Below are positions 9,990-17,615 of a stretch of 64,000 bases of DNA, piece by piece. Position 1 is the first letter of the stretch; each line of letters begins with the position of its first letter. A program made the translations under genes and the position numbers. Source of the stretch: Sphingomicrobium astaxanthinifaciens (GTDB lineage Bacteria; Pseudomonadota; Alphaproteobacteria; Sphingomonadales; Sphingomonadaceae). The notes beneath the pieces were generated by a model. That model was not told the origin of the DNA, searched no databases, and worked only from the letters and a program-made list of their open reading frames with translations. The DNA is taken from assembly GCF_022865105.1 (NCBI RefSeq), contig NZ_JAKNYM010000002.1, forward strand, positions 62,001 through 126,000, in the 5' to 3' direction.

Positions 9990-10459
9990 TGCGGCGCCTC
10001 CGCGACCTGGTCGGTCTGCGCCTGTCGCCAGTCGTCGAGGCGGCGGGCGAGCGCGGCATCGCTAGTCGCCAGCTGCGCGGCGGCGAACAAGGCGGCGTTT
10101 GCCGCCCCCGCCTCGCCGATGGCGAAGGTGGCGACGGGAACGCCCGCGGGCATCTGCACGATCGAATAGAGGCTGTCCTGCCCCGACAGCGCCTTCGAGC
10201 GCACCGGCACCCCGAGCACCGGGACCGGTGTCAGCGCCGCGACCATCCCGGGTAGGTGCGCCGCCCCGCCGGCGCCCGCGATGATCGCCTTGAGCCCGCG
10301 CGAGCGCGCCGCCTTCGCATAGTCGTAGAGCCGGTCGGGCGTGCGATGCGCCGAGACGATCCTGACTTCGTGGGCGATGTCGAGCGCCTCGAGGATCGCG
10401 GCGGCGCGCGCCATCGTCTCCCAGTCGGACTGGCTGCCCATGATGATACCGACGTCCAC
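9986..10459 (-). CDS. purE: N5-CAIR mutase (PurE, class I)
   Basis: PurE moves the carboxyl group of N5-CAIR to C4, giving CAIR, the step after PurK. The 157-residue protein has the class I motifs GSQSD (about residues 8-12) and SAHRTPD (about 40-46), followed by the [11 protein letters not shown] loop. The start codon is GTG ([12 protein letters not shown]). It is the first gene of purE-purK and overlaps purK by 4 bases. Length and motifs fit the octameric class I enzyme that needs PurK, in agreement with its neighbour. Confidence 0.97.
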   Translation of the reverse strand: MDVGIIMGSQSDWETMARAAAILEALDIAHEVRIVSAHRTPDRLYDYAKAARSRGLKAIIAGAGGAAHLPGMVAALTPVPVLGVPVRSKALSGQDSLYSIVQMPAGVPVATFAIGEAGAANAALFAAAQLATSDAALARRLDDWRQAQTDQVAEAPQ

Positions 10460-10537
10460 GCTCGTCCCCCCCGTGTTCGCGCCCCGATGGGGCCGGTTCG
10501 CCTCACTTAGGGCAGGTCGGCGGCCCGTGGCAACGGC

Positions 10538-11227
10538 TCACGCCTCGTCGAGGTACCGCCGGTCGCCCGCGACCATCGCACCGTCGAATTCGTAGAGGAT
10601 CGGGCGCCCGGTCGGGATCTCGAGCCCGGTGATGTCCGCGTCCGAAATGCCCGACAGATGCTTGACCAGCGCGCGCAGGCTGTTGCCGTGCGCCGAGACG
10701 ATCACCGTCTCGCCCTGTTCGAGGTGCGGGCGGATGGTGCTCTCGTAATAGGGCAGGACCCGCGCGATCGTGTCCTTGAGGCTCTCGGTCTCGGGCACAT
10801 CGATCCCGGCATAGCGCGGATCGCCTTCCAGCCGATAGTCGTCGTCGGCGTCCTGCGGCGGCGGCGGCACGTCGAAGCTGCGGCGCCAGATATGCACCTG
10901 CTCGTCGCCCACCTTCTCGCGCATCTCCTGCTTGTTGCGCCCGGTCAGCGCGCCATAGTGGCGCTCGTTGAGGTGCCAGTCCTTGGTCACCGGGACCCAC
11001 AGCCGCCCGAGCGCGTGGAGCGCGAGGTGGAGCGTGCGGATCGCGCGCGTCTGGACCGAGGTGAAGGCGTGGGTCGGCGCGATCCCCTTCTCGCGCATGA
11101 CCCGCCCCGCGGCGCGCGCTTCCTCGATCCCCTTGTCGGTGAGGTCGACGTCCCACCAGCCGGTGAAGCGGTTCTCGAGGTTCCACTGCGACTGGCCGTG
11201 GCGGACGAGGATCAGCTTGGCGCCCAT
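10538..11227 (-). CDS. gpmA: 2,3-bisphosphoglycerate-dependent phosphoglycerate mutase
   Basis: This 229-residue cofactor-dependent mutase interconverts 3- and 2-phosphoglycerate in glycolysis and gluconeogenesis. The catalytic histidine is in LVRHGQSQWN (His about residue 10), and the second active-site region is VSAHGNSLRALVKHL (His about 180). The ENRFTGWWDVDLT and RHYGALTGRNK segments that distinguish GpmA from other histidine phosphatases are present. Its ATG is immediately next to the stop of the upstream M14 peptidase gene with no spacer, so the two are probably co-transcribed and coupled. Confidence 0.96.
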   Translation of the reverse strand: MGAKLILVRHGQSQWNLENRFTGWWDVDLTDKGIEEARAAGRVMREKGIAPTHAFTSVQTRAIRTLHLALHALGRLWVPVTKDWHLNERHYGALTGRNKQEMREKVGDEQVHIWRRSFDVPPPPQDADDDYRLEGDPRYAGIDVPETESLKDTIARVLPYYESTIRPHLEQGETVIVSAHGNSLRALVKHLSGISDADITGLEIPTGRPILYEFDGAMVAGDRRYLDEA

Positions 11228-12370
11228 CTACTTGCCCTTCCGATAGGCGATCAGCTCGGGGAGCAGCTGGTTGAGGGTCGAAAGGCAGGCGTCGGCGAGA
11301 TACTTGCACCGCTCGGTCGACCAGCCGTGGACCGGGTCGGGCAGGTCGTCATTGTCCTTGAACGGCATCTCGAGCGTCATCGACACCGCGCCGTAGCGCT
11401 CGGCCAGCTGGGTGGTCGACATCGACAGGTTCGCCTCGCCCGGCTTGGACACCTCATAGCCCTTCTCTTCCTGGAAGTCGGGCGAATTGGCGACCAGCGT
11501 CGCGCCGAACTTCTTGAACAGCCCGTATTGCGTCTCGTCGATGCTCGGGATGCCCTCGAACCCGGCGAGGAAGTTGGCGGGGATCGCCTCGTCGCCGTGG
11601 ACGTCCATCGCGAAATCGACCCCGGTCTCGTCCATCCGGTTGCGCACGTAGAGCACTTCGGGGCTCTTCTCGGCGGTCGGGTTGTCCCATTCGCGGTTGA
11701 GGTTGGTGCCGACCGCATTGGTCCGGAGGTGCCCGCGCCGCGACCCGTCGGGGTTCATGTTGGGCACGATGTGGAAGGTGCAGTGCCGGCGCAGGTTGCG
11801 GCTGACCGGGTCGTCGGGGTCGGTGAGCTTCTCGAGCGCGCCTTCCATCCACCATTCGGCCTGGCTCTCGCCCGGGTGCTGGCGCGCGTACAGCCACACG
11901 GTCAGCTCGCCCTCGCCCAGCACCAGATAGTCGAGGTCCTGCCCGTCGATGGTCTTGCCGAGGCTGCGATATTCGACGTCGGGCAGCGAGGCGACGGTGG
12001 CGACGAGGTCGAGGTGCCGTTCCATCGAATAGGGCACGAAATAGGCGAGATAGACGCAGTCGGTGTCGGGCACGAGCCGGATCGTCAGCGTGCCGTCCTC
12101 GTAGCTGGTCGACTTGACCCGCGTCCATTCCTCGCGGTCGATGCTCATCAGCGCCTCGTAACCGGGCCAGCCGTCGACATAGGCGGCGCCCCCCGCGTTG
12201 GTGATCGCCAGTTCGACCTCGCGCCCGGCACCGCCGACCAGCTTGAAGTGGAACCACTGGTAGAAGTCCGACTGGTGGTCCTTGACGATCTCGAGTTCGA
12301 GGCGATCGCCGTGCTGGGCGACGAGGCGGATGTTGCCGCTGTCGAACGCGCTGGTGACGGATAGGGTCAT
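11228..12370 (-). CDS. M14 family zinc carboxypeptidase, cytosolic carboxypeptidase (AGBL) type
   Basis: The 380-residue protein has the two-part structure of bacterial AGBL-like carboxypeptidases. An N-terminal beta domain (about residues 1-120, with WFHFKLVGG) is followed by the M14 catalytic domain. The first zinc ligands are in HPGESQAEWWMEG. The substrate-binding loop is MNPDGSRRGHLRTN followed by NLNREW, the third zinc ligand is in MDVHGDE, and the late glutamate is in LEMPFKD. There is no signal peptide, so it should be cytoplasmic; its bacterial substrate is not known. The ATG giving MTLSVTSAFDSG was chosen; the frame extends 50 codons further upstream without conserved sequence. It directly abuts gpmA. 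Confidence 0.9.
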   Translation of the reverse strand: MTLSVTSAFDSGNIRLVAQHGDRLELEIVKDHQSDFYQWFHFKLVGGAGREVELAITNAGGAAYVDGWPGYEALMSIDREEWTRVKSTSYEDGTLTIRLVPDTDCVYLAYFVPYSMERHLDLVATVASLPDVEYRSLGKTIDGQDLDYLVLGEGELTVWLYARQHPGESQAEWWMEGALEKLTDPDDPVSRNLRRHCTFHIVPNMNPDGSRRGHLRTNAVGTNLNREWDNPTAEKSPEVLYVRNRMDETGVDFAMDVHGDEAIPANFLAGFEGIPSIDETQYGLFKKFGATLVANSPDFQEEKGYEVSKPGEANLSMSTTQLAERYGAVSMTLEMPFKDNDDLPDPVHGWSTERCKYLADACLSTLNQLLPELIAYRKGK

Positions 12371-12548
12371 GAGGATCTTTCGCTGAGGATTCGCTTGGGT
12401 TGGCGCCATCTCTAGAAGGGAGCGGGGCGAAGGAAAACCCCGTCTGTTGGGCCGCGCCGCCCGGCCGCTTATCGAAAAGCGTTCCGCTTTGACGGGCGAG
12501 CCCCTAGGCTGCCACGCCACAGTCTTCTCGGATGGAACGGACCTGCTC

Positions 12549-14198
12549 GTGACCGCTTACCGCTATCTTCTCGCCGCCGGCATGCTCGGCCTTGCCGCCC
12601 CGCTCGCCGCCCAGGCCCCCGCCGACCCGCCGCGCGCGCAGAGCGACGAGGTCCGCGCGCATGTCGAATTCCTCGCCGACGACCTGCTCGAGGGCCGGCG
12701 CTCGGGCACCCGCGGCTACGACCTCGCCGCCCTCTATGTCGCCAGCCGCTACCGCGCGATGGGGCTCGAGCCCGGCGCCCCCGACGGTCGCTGGTTCCAG
12801 GATGTCCCGTTCGTGCGCGCCGCCCCCGGCGAGACCGTGCTGACGGGCTATCGCGGCGATGAACCCGTCGCGCTCGGCCCCGACCGCGCCGCGCTGCGCC
12901 CGAGCCCGGCGGGCGAGGCGATCGCGCTCGATGCGCCGCTGGTGCTGGCCGGGCGCGGCATCTCCGAGCCGCTGCTCGGAGTCGACGACTATGCCGGGCT
13001 CGACGTGGCGGGCAAGATCGTGGTCGTCCTGCCCGGCACGGTGCCCGGCCAGGCCGGCGACATCAACGCGCATGTCGGCAGCATCAAGGCCGAGGTCGCC
13101 GCCGCCAAGGGCGCGCGCGGGATCCTCTACGTGCTCGCCGCCCCCGCGCCCCGCGCCAGCCGTTTCCTCGACTATATGCGGGGCAACGAGGTGGTCGACT
13201 TCATCGGCCCCGACGGACGCCCCAGCGGGTTGCCCGGCGCGCTCGAGTTCGAGGGCTATGTCACGCTCGAGGCCGCGAGCGCCTTGTTCGGGCTCGACCT
13301 CGCGCCGGTCGCCCGCGCCGCGGCGGCGGGCGGCGAGATTGCAATCCCGCACGCCCCCGAGGCACGGCTCACGGTCGACCATCGCTCGGTGCACGAGCAT
13401 TTCACCAGCCCCAATGTCATCGCCCGGCTGCCGGGCAGCGACCCTCAGCTGGCGGGCGAAACGGTCATGATGACCGCGCACCTCGACCATGTCGGGATCA
13501 ACCCCGAGGCGCGCGGCGAGGACAAGATCTTCAACGGCGCGCTCGACAATGCGGCGGGGATCGCCACCATGCTCGAGGCCGCGCGGCTGTTCACGCTGGG
13601 CGAGGCGGCGCCGCGGCGCAGCGTCACCTTCATCGCGCTCGCGGCCGAGGAAATGGGGCTGCTCGGCGCGGGCTATTATGCGGCGCAGCCGACGGTGCCG
13701 CTCGACGACATCGCCGCGGTGGTCAACCTCGACATGCCGGTGCCGCTCTACGACTTCACCGACGTCGTCGCCTTTGGCGCCGCCTATAACAGCGTCGCCG
13801 AGAAGGTGGCCGACGCCGGGGCCAGCCTCGGCATCAGCGTCTCGCCCGACCCGATGCCCGAGCAGAACATTTTCGTGCGCTCGGACCATTATGAATTCGC
13901 CAAGAAGGGGGTGCCCGCGATCCTCCTGTTCACCGGCTACGCCAACGGCGGCGAGGACGAGTGGAACGCCTTCTTCGCCGAGCGCTACCACAAGCCGGGG
14001 GACGACCTCAGCCAGCCGCTCGATTGGCGCGCGCTGGCGCGCTATGCCGACCTCAACTATCGTATCGCGCGGACGATCGCCGACGAGCCCGACGCGCCGC
14101 GCTGGTACGAGGGCACCTATTTCGGCGACCGATTCGACCCGGGCGGCGAGCGCGCGGCGCGTCCGGCCGCGCTTGACTCTGCCCCGGCGAGTCACTAG
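12549..14198 (+). CDS. M28 family metallopeptidase, secreted
   Basis: This 549-residue exported peptidase probably removes N-terminal residues from peptides in the periplasm. From the GTG start, the first 22 or so residues form a signal peptide ending in LAAQA. A PA-like insert (about residues 110-260) precedes the zinc domain. Zinc ligands sit in MTAHLDHVG (about residue 308), [21 protein letters not shown] and the final [12 protein letters not shown]. No other in-frame start preserves the signal peptide as well, although the frame extends upstream to 12447. The last codons overlap the likely rpmJ promoter. Confidence 0.9.
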   Translation: MTAYRYLLAAGMLGLAAPLAAQAPADPPRAQSDEVRAHVEFLADDLLEGRRSGTRGYDLAALYVASRYRAMGLEPGAPDGRWFQDVPFVRAAPGETVLTGYRGDEPVALGPDRAALRPSPAGEAIALDAPLVLAGRGISEPLLGVDDYAGLDVAGKIVVVLPGTVPGQAGDINAHVGSIKAEVAAAKGARGILYVLAAPAPRASRFLDYMRGNEVVDFIGPDGRPSGLPGALEFEGYVTLEAASALFGLDLAPVARAAAAGGEIAIPHAPEARLTVDHRSVHEHFTSPNVIARLPGSDPQLAGETVMMTAHLDHVGINPEARGEDKIFNGALDNAAGIATMLEAARLFTLGEAAPRRSVTFIALAAEEMGLLGAGYYAAQPTVPLDDIAAVVNLDMPVPLYDFTDVVAFGAAYNSVAEKVADAGASLGISVSPDPMPEQNIFVRSDHYEFAKKGVPAILLFTGYANGGEDEWNAFFAERYHKPGDDLSQPLDWRALARYADLNYRIARTIADEPDAPRWYEGTYFGDRFDPGGERAARPAALDSAPASH

Positions 14199-14201
14199 GT
14201 G
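14173..14201 (+). promoter_or_regulatory. Candidate rpmJ promoter and 5'-leader hairpin
   Basis: TTGACT (14173-14178) and TAGGTG (14196-14201) are separated by 17 bases, inside the last codons of the upstream peptidase gene. A 7-bp perfect hairpin (14212-14218/14222-14228) follows in the short leader before the rpmJ ATG. This is motif matching only. Confidence 0.4.
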
Positions 14202-14262
14202 GCCTCCAGACTTTTCGGCTCCCGAAAAACCCGTAACTTTCATTCAGGCAAGGTTTTGCGCC

Positions 14263-14388
14263 ATGAAGATCCGTAACTCGTTGAAATCGCTCAAGTCGCG
14301 CCACCGCGATTGCCGGGTCATCCGCCGTCGCGGCCGGACCTATGTGATCAACAAGACCAACCGTCGCTTCAAGGCGCGCCAGGGCTAA
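14263..14388 (+). CDS. rpmJ: 50S ribosomal protein bL36
   Basis: This 41-residue basic protein is the small 50S protein bL36, which binds 23S rRNA. It begins [19 protein letters not shown] and ends in a lysine/arginine-rich tail (RRFKARQG). It has only one cysteine, so it is the zinc-free form, the usual type in alphaproteobacteria, and lacks the CxxC zinc ribbon of the other type. It is monocistronic, with a promoter candidate before it and a strong intrinsic terminator about 40 bases after the stop. Confidence 0.97.
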   Translation: MKIRNSLKSLKSRHRDCRVIRRRGRTYVINKTNRRFKARQG

Positions 14389-14428
14389 GCCCGCCGGCGC
14401 CTGCCTCGGCAGGGTTGACCAGCATCAG

Positions 14429-14457
14429 ACGCCTCCGAGCTTTCGGGGGCGTTTTTT
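14429..14457 (+). terminator. Rho-independent terminator of rpmJ
   Basis: A 10-bp GC-rich stem (14429-14438/14443-14452, one T-G pair) with a 4-nt loop is followed by a run of six T (14452-14457). This is the clearest intrinsic terminator in the window. Confidence 0.92.
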
Positions 14458-14477
14458 GCTGTCCGTATGGGTCTTGG

Positions 14478-15326
14478 CTAGAGCGGACGCGCGAGGTGCG
14501 CCGCGAGCGCGCGCGCGTGGGTCAGCGCTTCGCCCAGCGCGCGCGGCCGAGAAAAGCGGAAGGTCGCACAGTCGCGCGCCAGCCGCATCGCCTGGCCGAA
14601 GCGGCGGTCGTCGTCGGCCAGTTCCTCGCCGATGGCGGGGCGGAACAGGTTGTCGAGCATGGTCATCGCCGCTTCCTGGCCGCGGATCGGCGCGACCGCG
14701 AAGTCGCCGACATCGATGCGGTAGAGCCGGGTCAGCCGGAACCGCTCCTCCCACGGCGCGCTGCGGTCGAGCGGCAGCTGGTACTTATCGATCGCCGGCG
14801 CGACGCGGGGCAGCCCGTCGAGCGAAATGCCGAGCGCGGCGGCGCCGTCGGGCCCCAGCTTGATGCGCGGGATCCCCGGCCTCACCCAGGCGCCCTGGTC
14901 GTAGAATTCGATCGCCAGCAGGTCATCGCACAGCGGCCGCAGCCCGACCTCGCGCAGGCTCGCCGCGAGCGTCGACTTGCCGACCCCGCTGTCGCCGAGG
15001 AGCGCCGCGGCTTCGCCGTTGCCGATCGCCACCGCATTGGCATGGAGCGTGAGAAACCACCGAGCCAAGCAGCCAGACCCGGATCATCGCCTCGGGGGTC
15101 TCGCGCGGGGCGACGATCTCGACCGCGCGCCCCTCACGCACGCGATAGCGGATCCCGTGCAGCTCGAAGGCGACCGTGCCGTCGGGCTCGAGCCGCCAGT
15201 CGGTCAGCGTGTCAGGGGCAAGCGCGGCATCGCGCCGCAGCGTGATGGTGACGTCGGGCGCGCCGTCGGCGGCGAACAGCTCGGGCAGCGCGAGCGTGCT
15301 GGCAAGGCGCAGCCCTAACGCGCCAT
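14478..15326 (-). pseudogene. HPr-kinase-like (HprK-related) kinase, frameshifted remnant
   Basis: The C-terminal 195 or so residues (15067 down to 14478) form an HprK-like kinase core. This has HANAVAIGNGEAAALLGD, Walker A GDSGVGKST, the acidic LCDDLLAIEF and a PGIPRIKLGP segment. The expected N-terminal domain (GLRLASTLALPELFAADGAP ... EAMIRVWLLG) is present directly upstream, but in another frame. The switch must fall within 15055-15069, so the gene is broken. At the 5' end no start codon exists in the N-terminal frame. An ATG at 15326 is one frame off and meets a stop after three codons, so a second lesion is likely there. Such kinases accompany lasso-peptide gene sets, where relatives modify the precursor peptide. 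A broken B2 gene sits head to head with it. Sequencing error is possible but would need several indels in 1 kb. Confidence 0.75.
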
Positions 15327-15563
15327 CCGCGGCTGGGCGCGGCGATTGCCGTGGAAGACCGAATGTTTCGTGCAGGCGATCGCCGCATGCGCATGCTCGA
15401 GCGGCGCGAGCGCGACGTCGTGCTGCACTACGGGACCCGTCGCGGCGCCGACGGGCTCGAGGCGCATGTCTGGGTGAGTTCGGGCGAGCTGCCGGTGGTC
15501 GGGCATCGCAACGCCGACGAGTTCGTCGAGATCGCGCGCTTTCCGCCCGCCGCGCGCGCCTAG
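15319..15563 (+). pseudogene. Lasso peptide biosynthesis B2 (transglutaminase-like) protein, truncated and frameshifted
   Basis: In frame from 15319 the sequence reads RAIRGWARRLPWKTECFVQ then AIAA, matching the catalytic-cysteine segment of B2 proteases. From 15387 the match continues one frame over as MRMLERRERDVVLHYGTRR ... GLEAHVWVSSG ... EFVEIARFPP, with the catalytic histidine in AHVW. A single missing base near 15385-15387 explains the break. The first 60-70 residues expected of the family are absent: the match starts abruptly beside the kinase remnant. The intact enzyme would cleave the leader of a lasso precursor. No precursor, asparagine-synthetase-like cyclase or PqqD-like protein is seen nearby. 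The stop overlaps the convergent lipoprotein gene (CTAG). Confidence 0.7.
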
Positions 15564-15994
15564 GGCTCGTTCGACCCCGGCTCGACCTCGCCCAGTTGGG
15601 GGGTGTTCTGGCCCTCGCTGTCGGCCCGGCTGATCTCGCACGCGGGCAACCCTTGCTCGGCGACATCGACGCAATTGCGCACCTGCGCCGAATCGTCGGC
15701 GCCGATGAAGATCGCCCAGTCGCGCCCGTCGTCGCAGCTCGCGGTCCACATCATCAAATTCTCATAGTCGGCGACATAGCCCGAGCGCGTGACCCGCTCG
15801 CACCGCAGCCCCGAGGCCCGGATCGCGCGCTTGAGCGCGATGTCGCGATTGACCGGCGACAGCTCGAACATCCGGGTCTGCGCCTCGCTGCGCACCGTGA
15901 TCTCGCTGTCCTCGACCGTGCTGGTCTCGCCGCAACCGACGAGGAGCGCGGCGGCGCCGAGCAGCGGCGCCAGCTGGCGGGCGATCAAGACCAT
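15560..15994 (-). CDS. Small hypothetical lipoprotein
   Basis: This 144-residue protein has a lipoprotein signal (MVLIARQLAPLLGAAALLVGC, lipobox cysteine about residue 21) and should be membrane-anchored on the periplasmic side. The mature part contains three further cysteines (LRCERV, TASCDDG, NCVDV/LPACEI region), probably disulphide-bonded, and ends in an acidic tail. I do not recognise a named family. A GGAGG site precedes the ATG. The start overlaps the end of the 51-residue gene upstream by 10 bases, so the two form a coupled pair. Confidence 0.8.
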   Translation of the reverse strand: MVLIARQLAPLLGAAALLVGCGETSTVEDSEITVRSEAQTRMFELSPVNRDIALKRAIRASGLRCERVTRSGYVADYENLMMWTASCDDGRDWAIFIGADDSAQVRNCVDVAEQGLPACEISRADSEGQNTPQLGEVEPGSNEP

Positions 15995-16140
15995 TCCTCC
16001 GCCTCCGGCGGATGCTCGCTTTCCTGCTCATAGTCCTCGGCCAGCGTGTTGAGCGCGCGGCGGATGACCGGGTCGGCGCTGGTCTGGGCCATGGTCCGAA
16101 GCTCGGACGGGGAAAGGCGGGGCTTTTCGTCCATCTCCAT
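15985..16140 (-). CDS. Small hypothetical protein, 51 residues
   Basis: A short open frame encodes a 51-residue acidic, soluble protein beginning MEMDEKPRLSPSELRTMAQ and continuing DPVIRRALNTLAEDYEQESE. The central DPxIRRxLxxLAxxYE pattern looks like one amphipathic helix. It resembles small uncharacterised proteins common in sphingomonads, but that is from memory only. It overlaps the lipoprotein start by 10 bases, which supports real translation. The function is unknown. Confidence 0.65.
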   Translation of the reverse strand: MEMDEKPRLSPSELRTMAQTSADPVIRRALNTLAEDYEQESEHPPEAEEWS

Positions 16141-16265
16141 GCTCGGGGCAATGCGCCACCGCGGGAAAAGTTTCGCGGCCCGCGCCCGGCGGTGCGATCA
16201 CGCCCTTGCGCTTTTGCGCGCCGCTGCCAAGGTGACGGTCCTCGCAGCCGACCCGGAGTAGCCCC

Positions 16266-17204
16266 ATGTTCGTAGCCGCCTTCAGCCTCCTCGCCCTGCT
16301 GGGCGCGCAGCAAGCCGACCCGAGCGTCGCCGGGCTCACCCCCGGCGAGGTGGTCGACGCCGCCCCCGCCGCGGCCTGGCGCCCGGTCGACCCCGATCAC
16401 CTGCTGCTGGTCGACCTCGCCGACGCGCGGCGGGTGGCGATCGAACTCAACCGCGGCTTCGCGCCCGTGCATGTTGCCAATATCCAGGCGATGGCGCGCG
16501 CGGGCTACTGGACCGGGGGAGCGAGCGTCTATCGCGTACAGGACAATTACGTCGTGCAGTGGGGCCACCGCGACGACCAGCCCGCCTTGCCCGCGGGGGT
16601 CACCGCCACCCCGCCGGCCGAATATGTCCGCCCGGTCGAGGGGCTGGCGGTGCGCGGCTTCGGGCTGCGCGACAGCTATGCCACCGCGGTCGGCTTCGTC
16701 GACAGCTGGCCGGTCGCGCTCTATGCCGATGGCAGCGCCAGCCTCACCCATTGCTACGGCACCGTGGGGGTCGGGCGGAACATGAGCCCCGATACCGGCA
16801 CCGGCGAGGAGCTCTACGCGGTGATCGGCCACGCCCCGCGCCACCTCGACCGCAACATCGCGATCGTCGGGCGGGTGATCGACGGCATGGCGCATTTCAG
16901 CGCGCTGCCGCGCGGCAGCGAAGTGCTCGGCATGTATCCCAAAGGCGAGGTGGCGGCGCCGATCGCGAGCGTTCGCCTCGCGAGCATGTTGCCGCCCGAC
17001 GCGCGCCCGGCCTACGAGGTGCTGCGCTCGGACAGCGAGACCTTCGCGCGCTATGTCGCGGTGCGCGCCAACCGCGACGACGCCTTCTACGACGTCTCCG
17101 CGGGCGGGGTCGATGTGTGCAACGTGCAGGTCCCCGTCCGCCCCGCGGTGGCGCGGCCCGACCTCAAGGCGGGGGATGGCTCGCCGGGCGGGCGCGGCGC
17201 CTAG
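16266..17204 (+). CDS. Secreted cyclophilin-type peptidyl-prolyl isomerase
   Basis: The 312-residue protein starts with a short signal peptide (MFVAAFSLLALLGAQQA) and carries a cyclophilin fold. The active-site arginine and glutamine are recognisable in SVYRVQDNYVVQWG, with tyrosine where phenylalanine is usual. Later conserved parts are HCYGTVGVGR and LDRNIAIVGRVIDGM. An extra 70 or so residues follow the fold and include a single cysteine near the end (VDVCNVQVP). It should assist folding of exported proteins. Its neighbours are divergent and convergent single genes, so no operon is seen. Whether the altered active site is fully active is uncertain. Confidence 0.85.
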   Translation: MFVAAFSLLALLGAQQADPSVAGLTPGEVVDAAPAAAWRPVDPDHLLLVDLADARRVAIELNRGFAPVHVANIQAMARAGYWTGGASVYRVQDNYVVQWGHRDDQPALPAGVTATPPAEYVRPVEGLAVRGFGLRDSYATAVGFVDSWPVALYADGSASLTHCYGTVGVGRNMSPDTGTGEELYAVIGHAPRHLDRNIAIVGRVIDGMAHFSALPRGSEVLGMYPKGEVAAPIASVRLASMLPPDARPAYEVLRSDSETFARYVAVRANRDDAFYDVSAGGVDVCNVQVPVRPAVARPDLKAGDGSPGGRGA

Positions 17205-17258
17205 GCCGGCGGCGCGCGGGTCAGGGTCGCGCGGCGCGCGCGGTCGCGGTCGCGGCGC

Positions 17259-17531
17259 TCAGGCGGCCCAGACGTCGCTGTGGGTCGAGGGCTTCGGGCG
17301 ATGGGTCTGGACGATCGCCGCCGGGCCATGATCGAGGATCGAACCCTCGAGCGGCAGCGCGGTCGCGCAAAAGGCACATTCGGCCGAGGTCCGACCGACC
17401 AGCCAATGGGTGCGGCCGCAGCCCGGGCAATGGTTGATCTCGGCCTCGCGATAGACGGCATAATAGCCGCGTCCCTGCGATCGCGACGGACTACCGTAAA
17501 CCAATTCCTGGCGCATCTGGGGTTGGCTCAT
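17259..17531 (-). CDS. Small zinc-ribbon-like protein
   Basis: This 90-residue soluble protein has two cysteine pairs, CPGCG (about residues 35-39) and CAFC (about 52-55), spaced like a small zinc ribbon. The N-terminus is Gln/Arg/Tyr-rich and the C-terminus contains a His/Lys/Pro segment. A good ribosome-binding site (AAGGAAG) lies 7-8 bases before the ATG. No named family is recognised; a nucleic-acid or protein-binding role is only an inference from the ribbon. Confidence 0.75.
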   Translation of the reverse strand: MSQPQMRQELVYGSPSRSQGRGYYAVYREAEINHCPGCGRTHWLVGRTSAECAFCATALPLEGSILDHGPAAIVQTHRPKPSTHSDVWAA

Positions 17532-17615
17532 CAGGTCTTCCTTTCAACCCGCTTCAACGCCCGCCTCCCCCAAGTGGTTGCCCCCGTCTTGAATTAGGAC
17601 GGATGCGCGGTCGGC

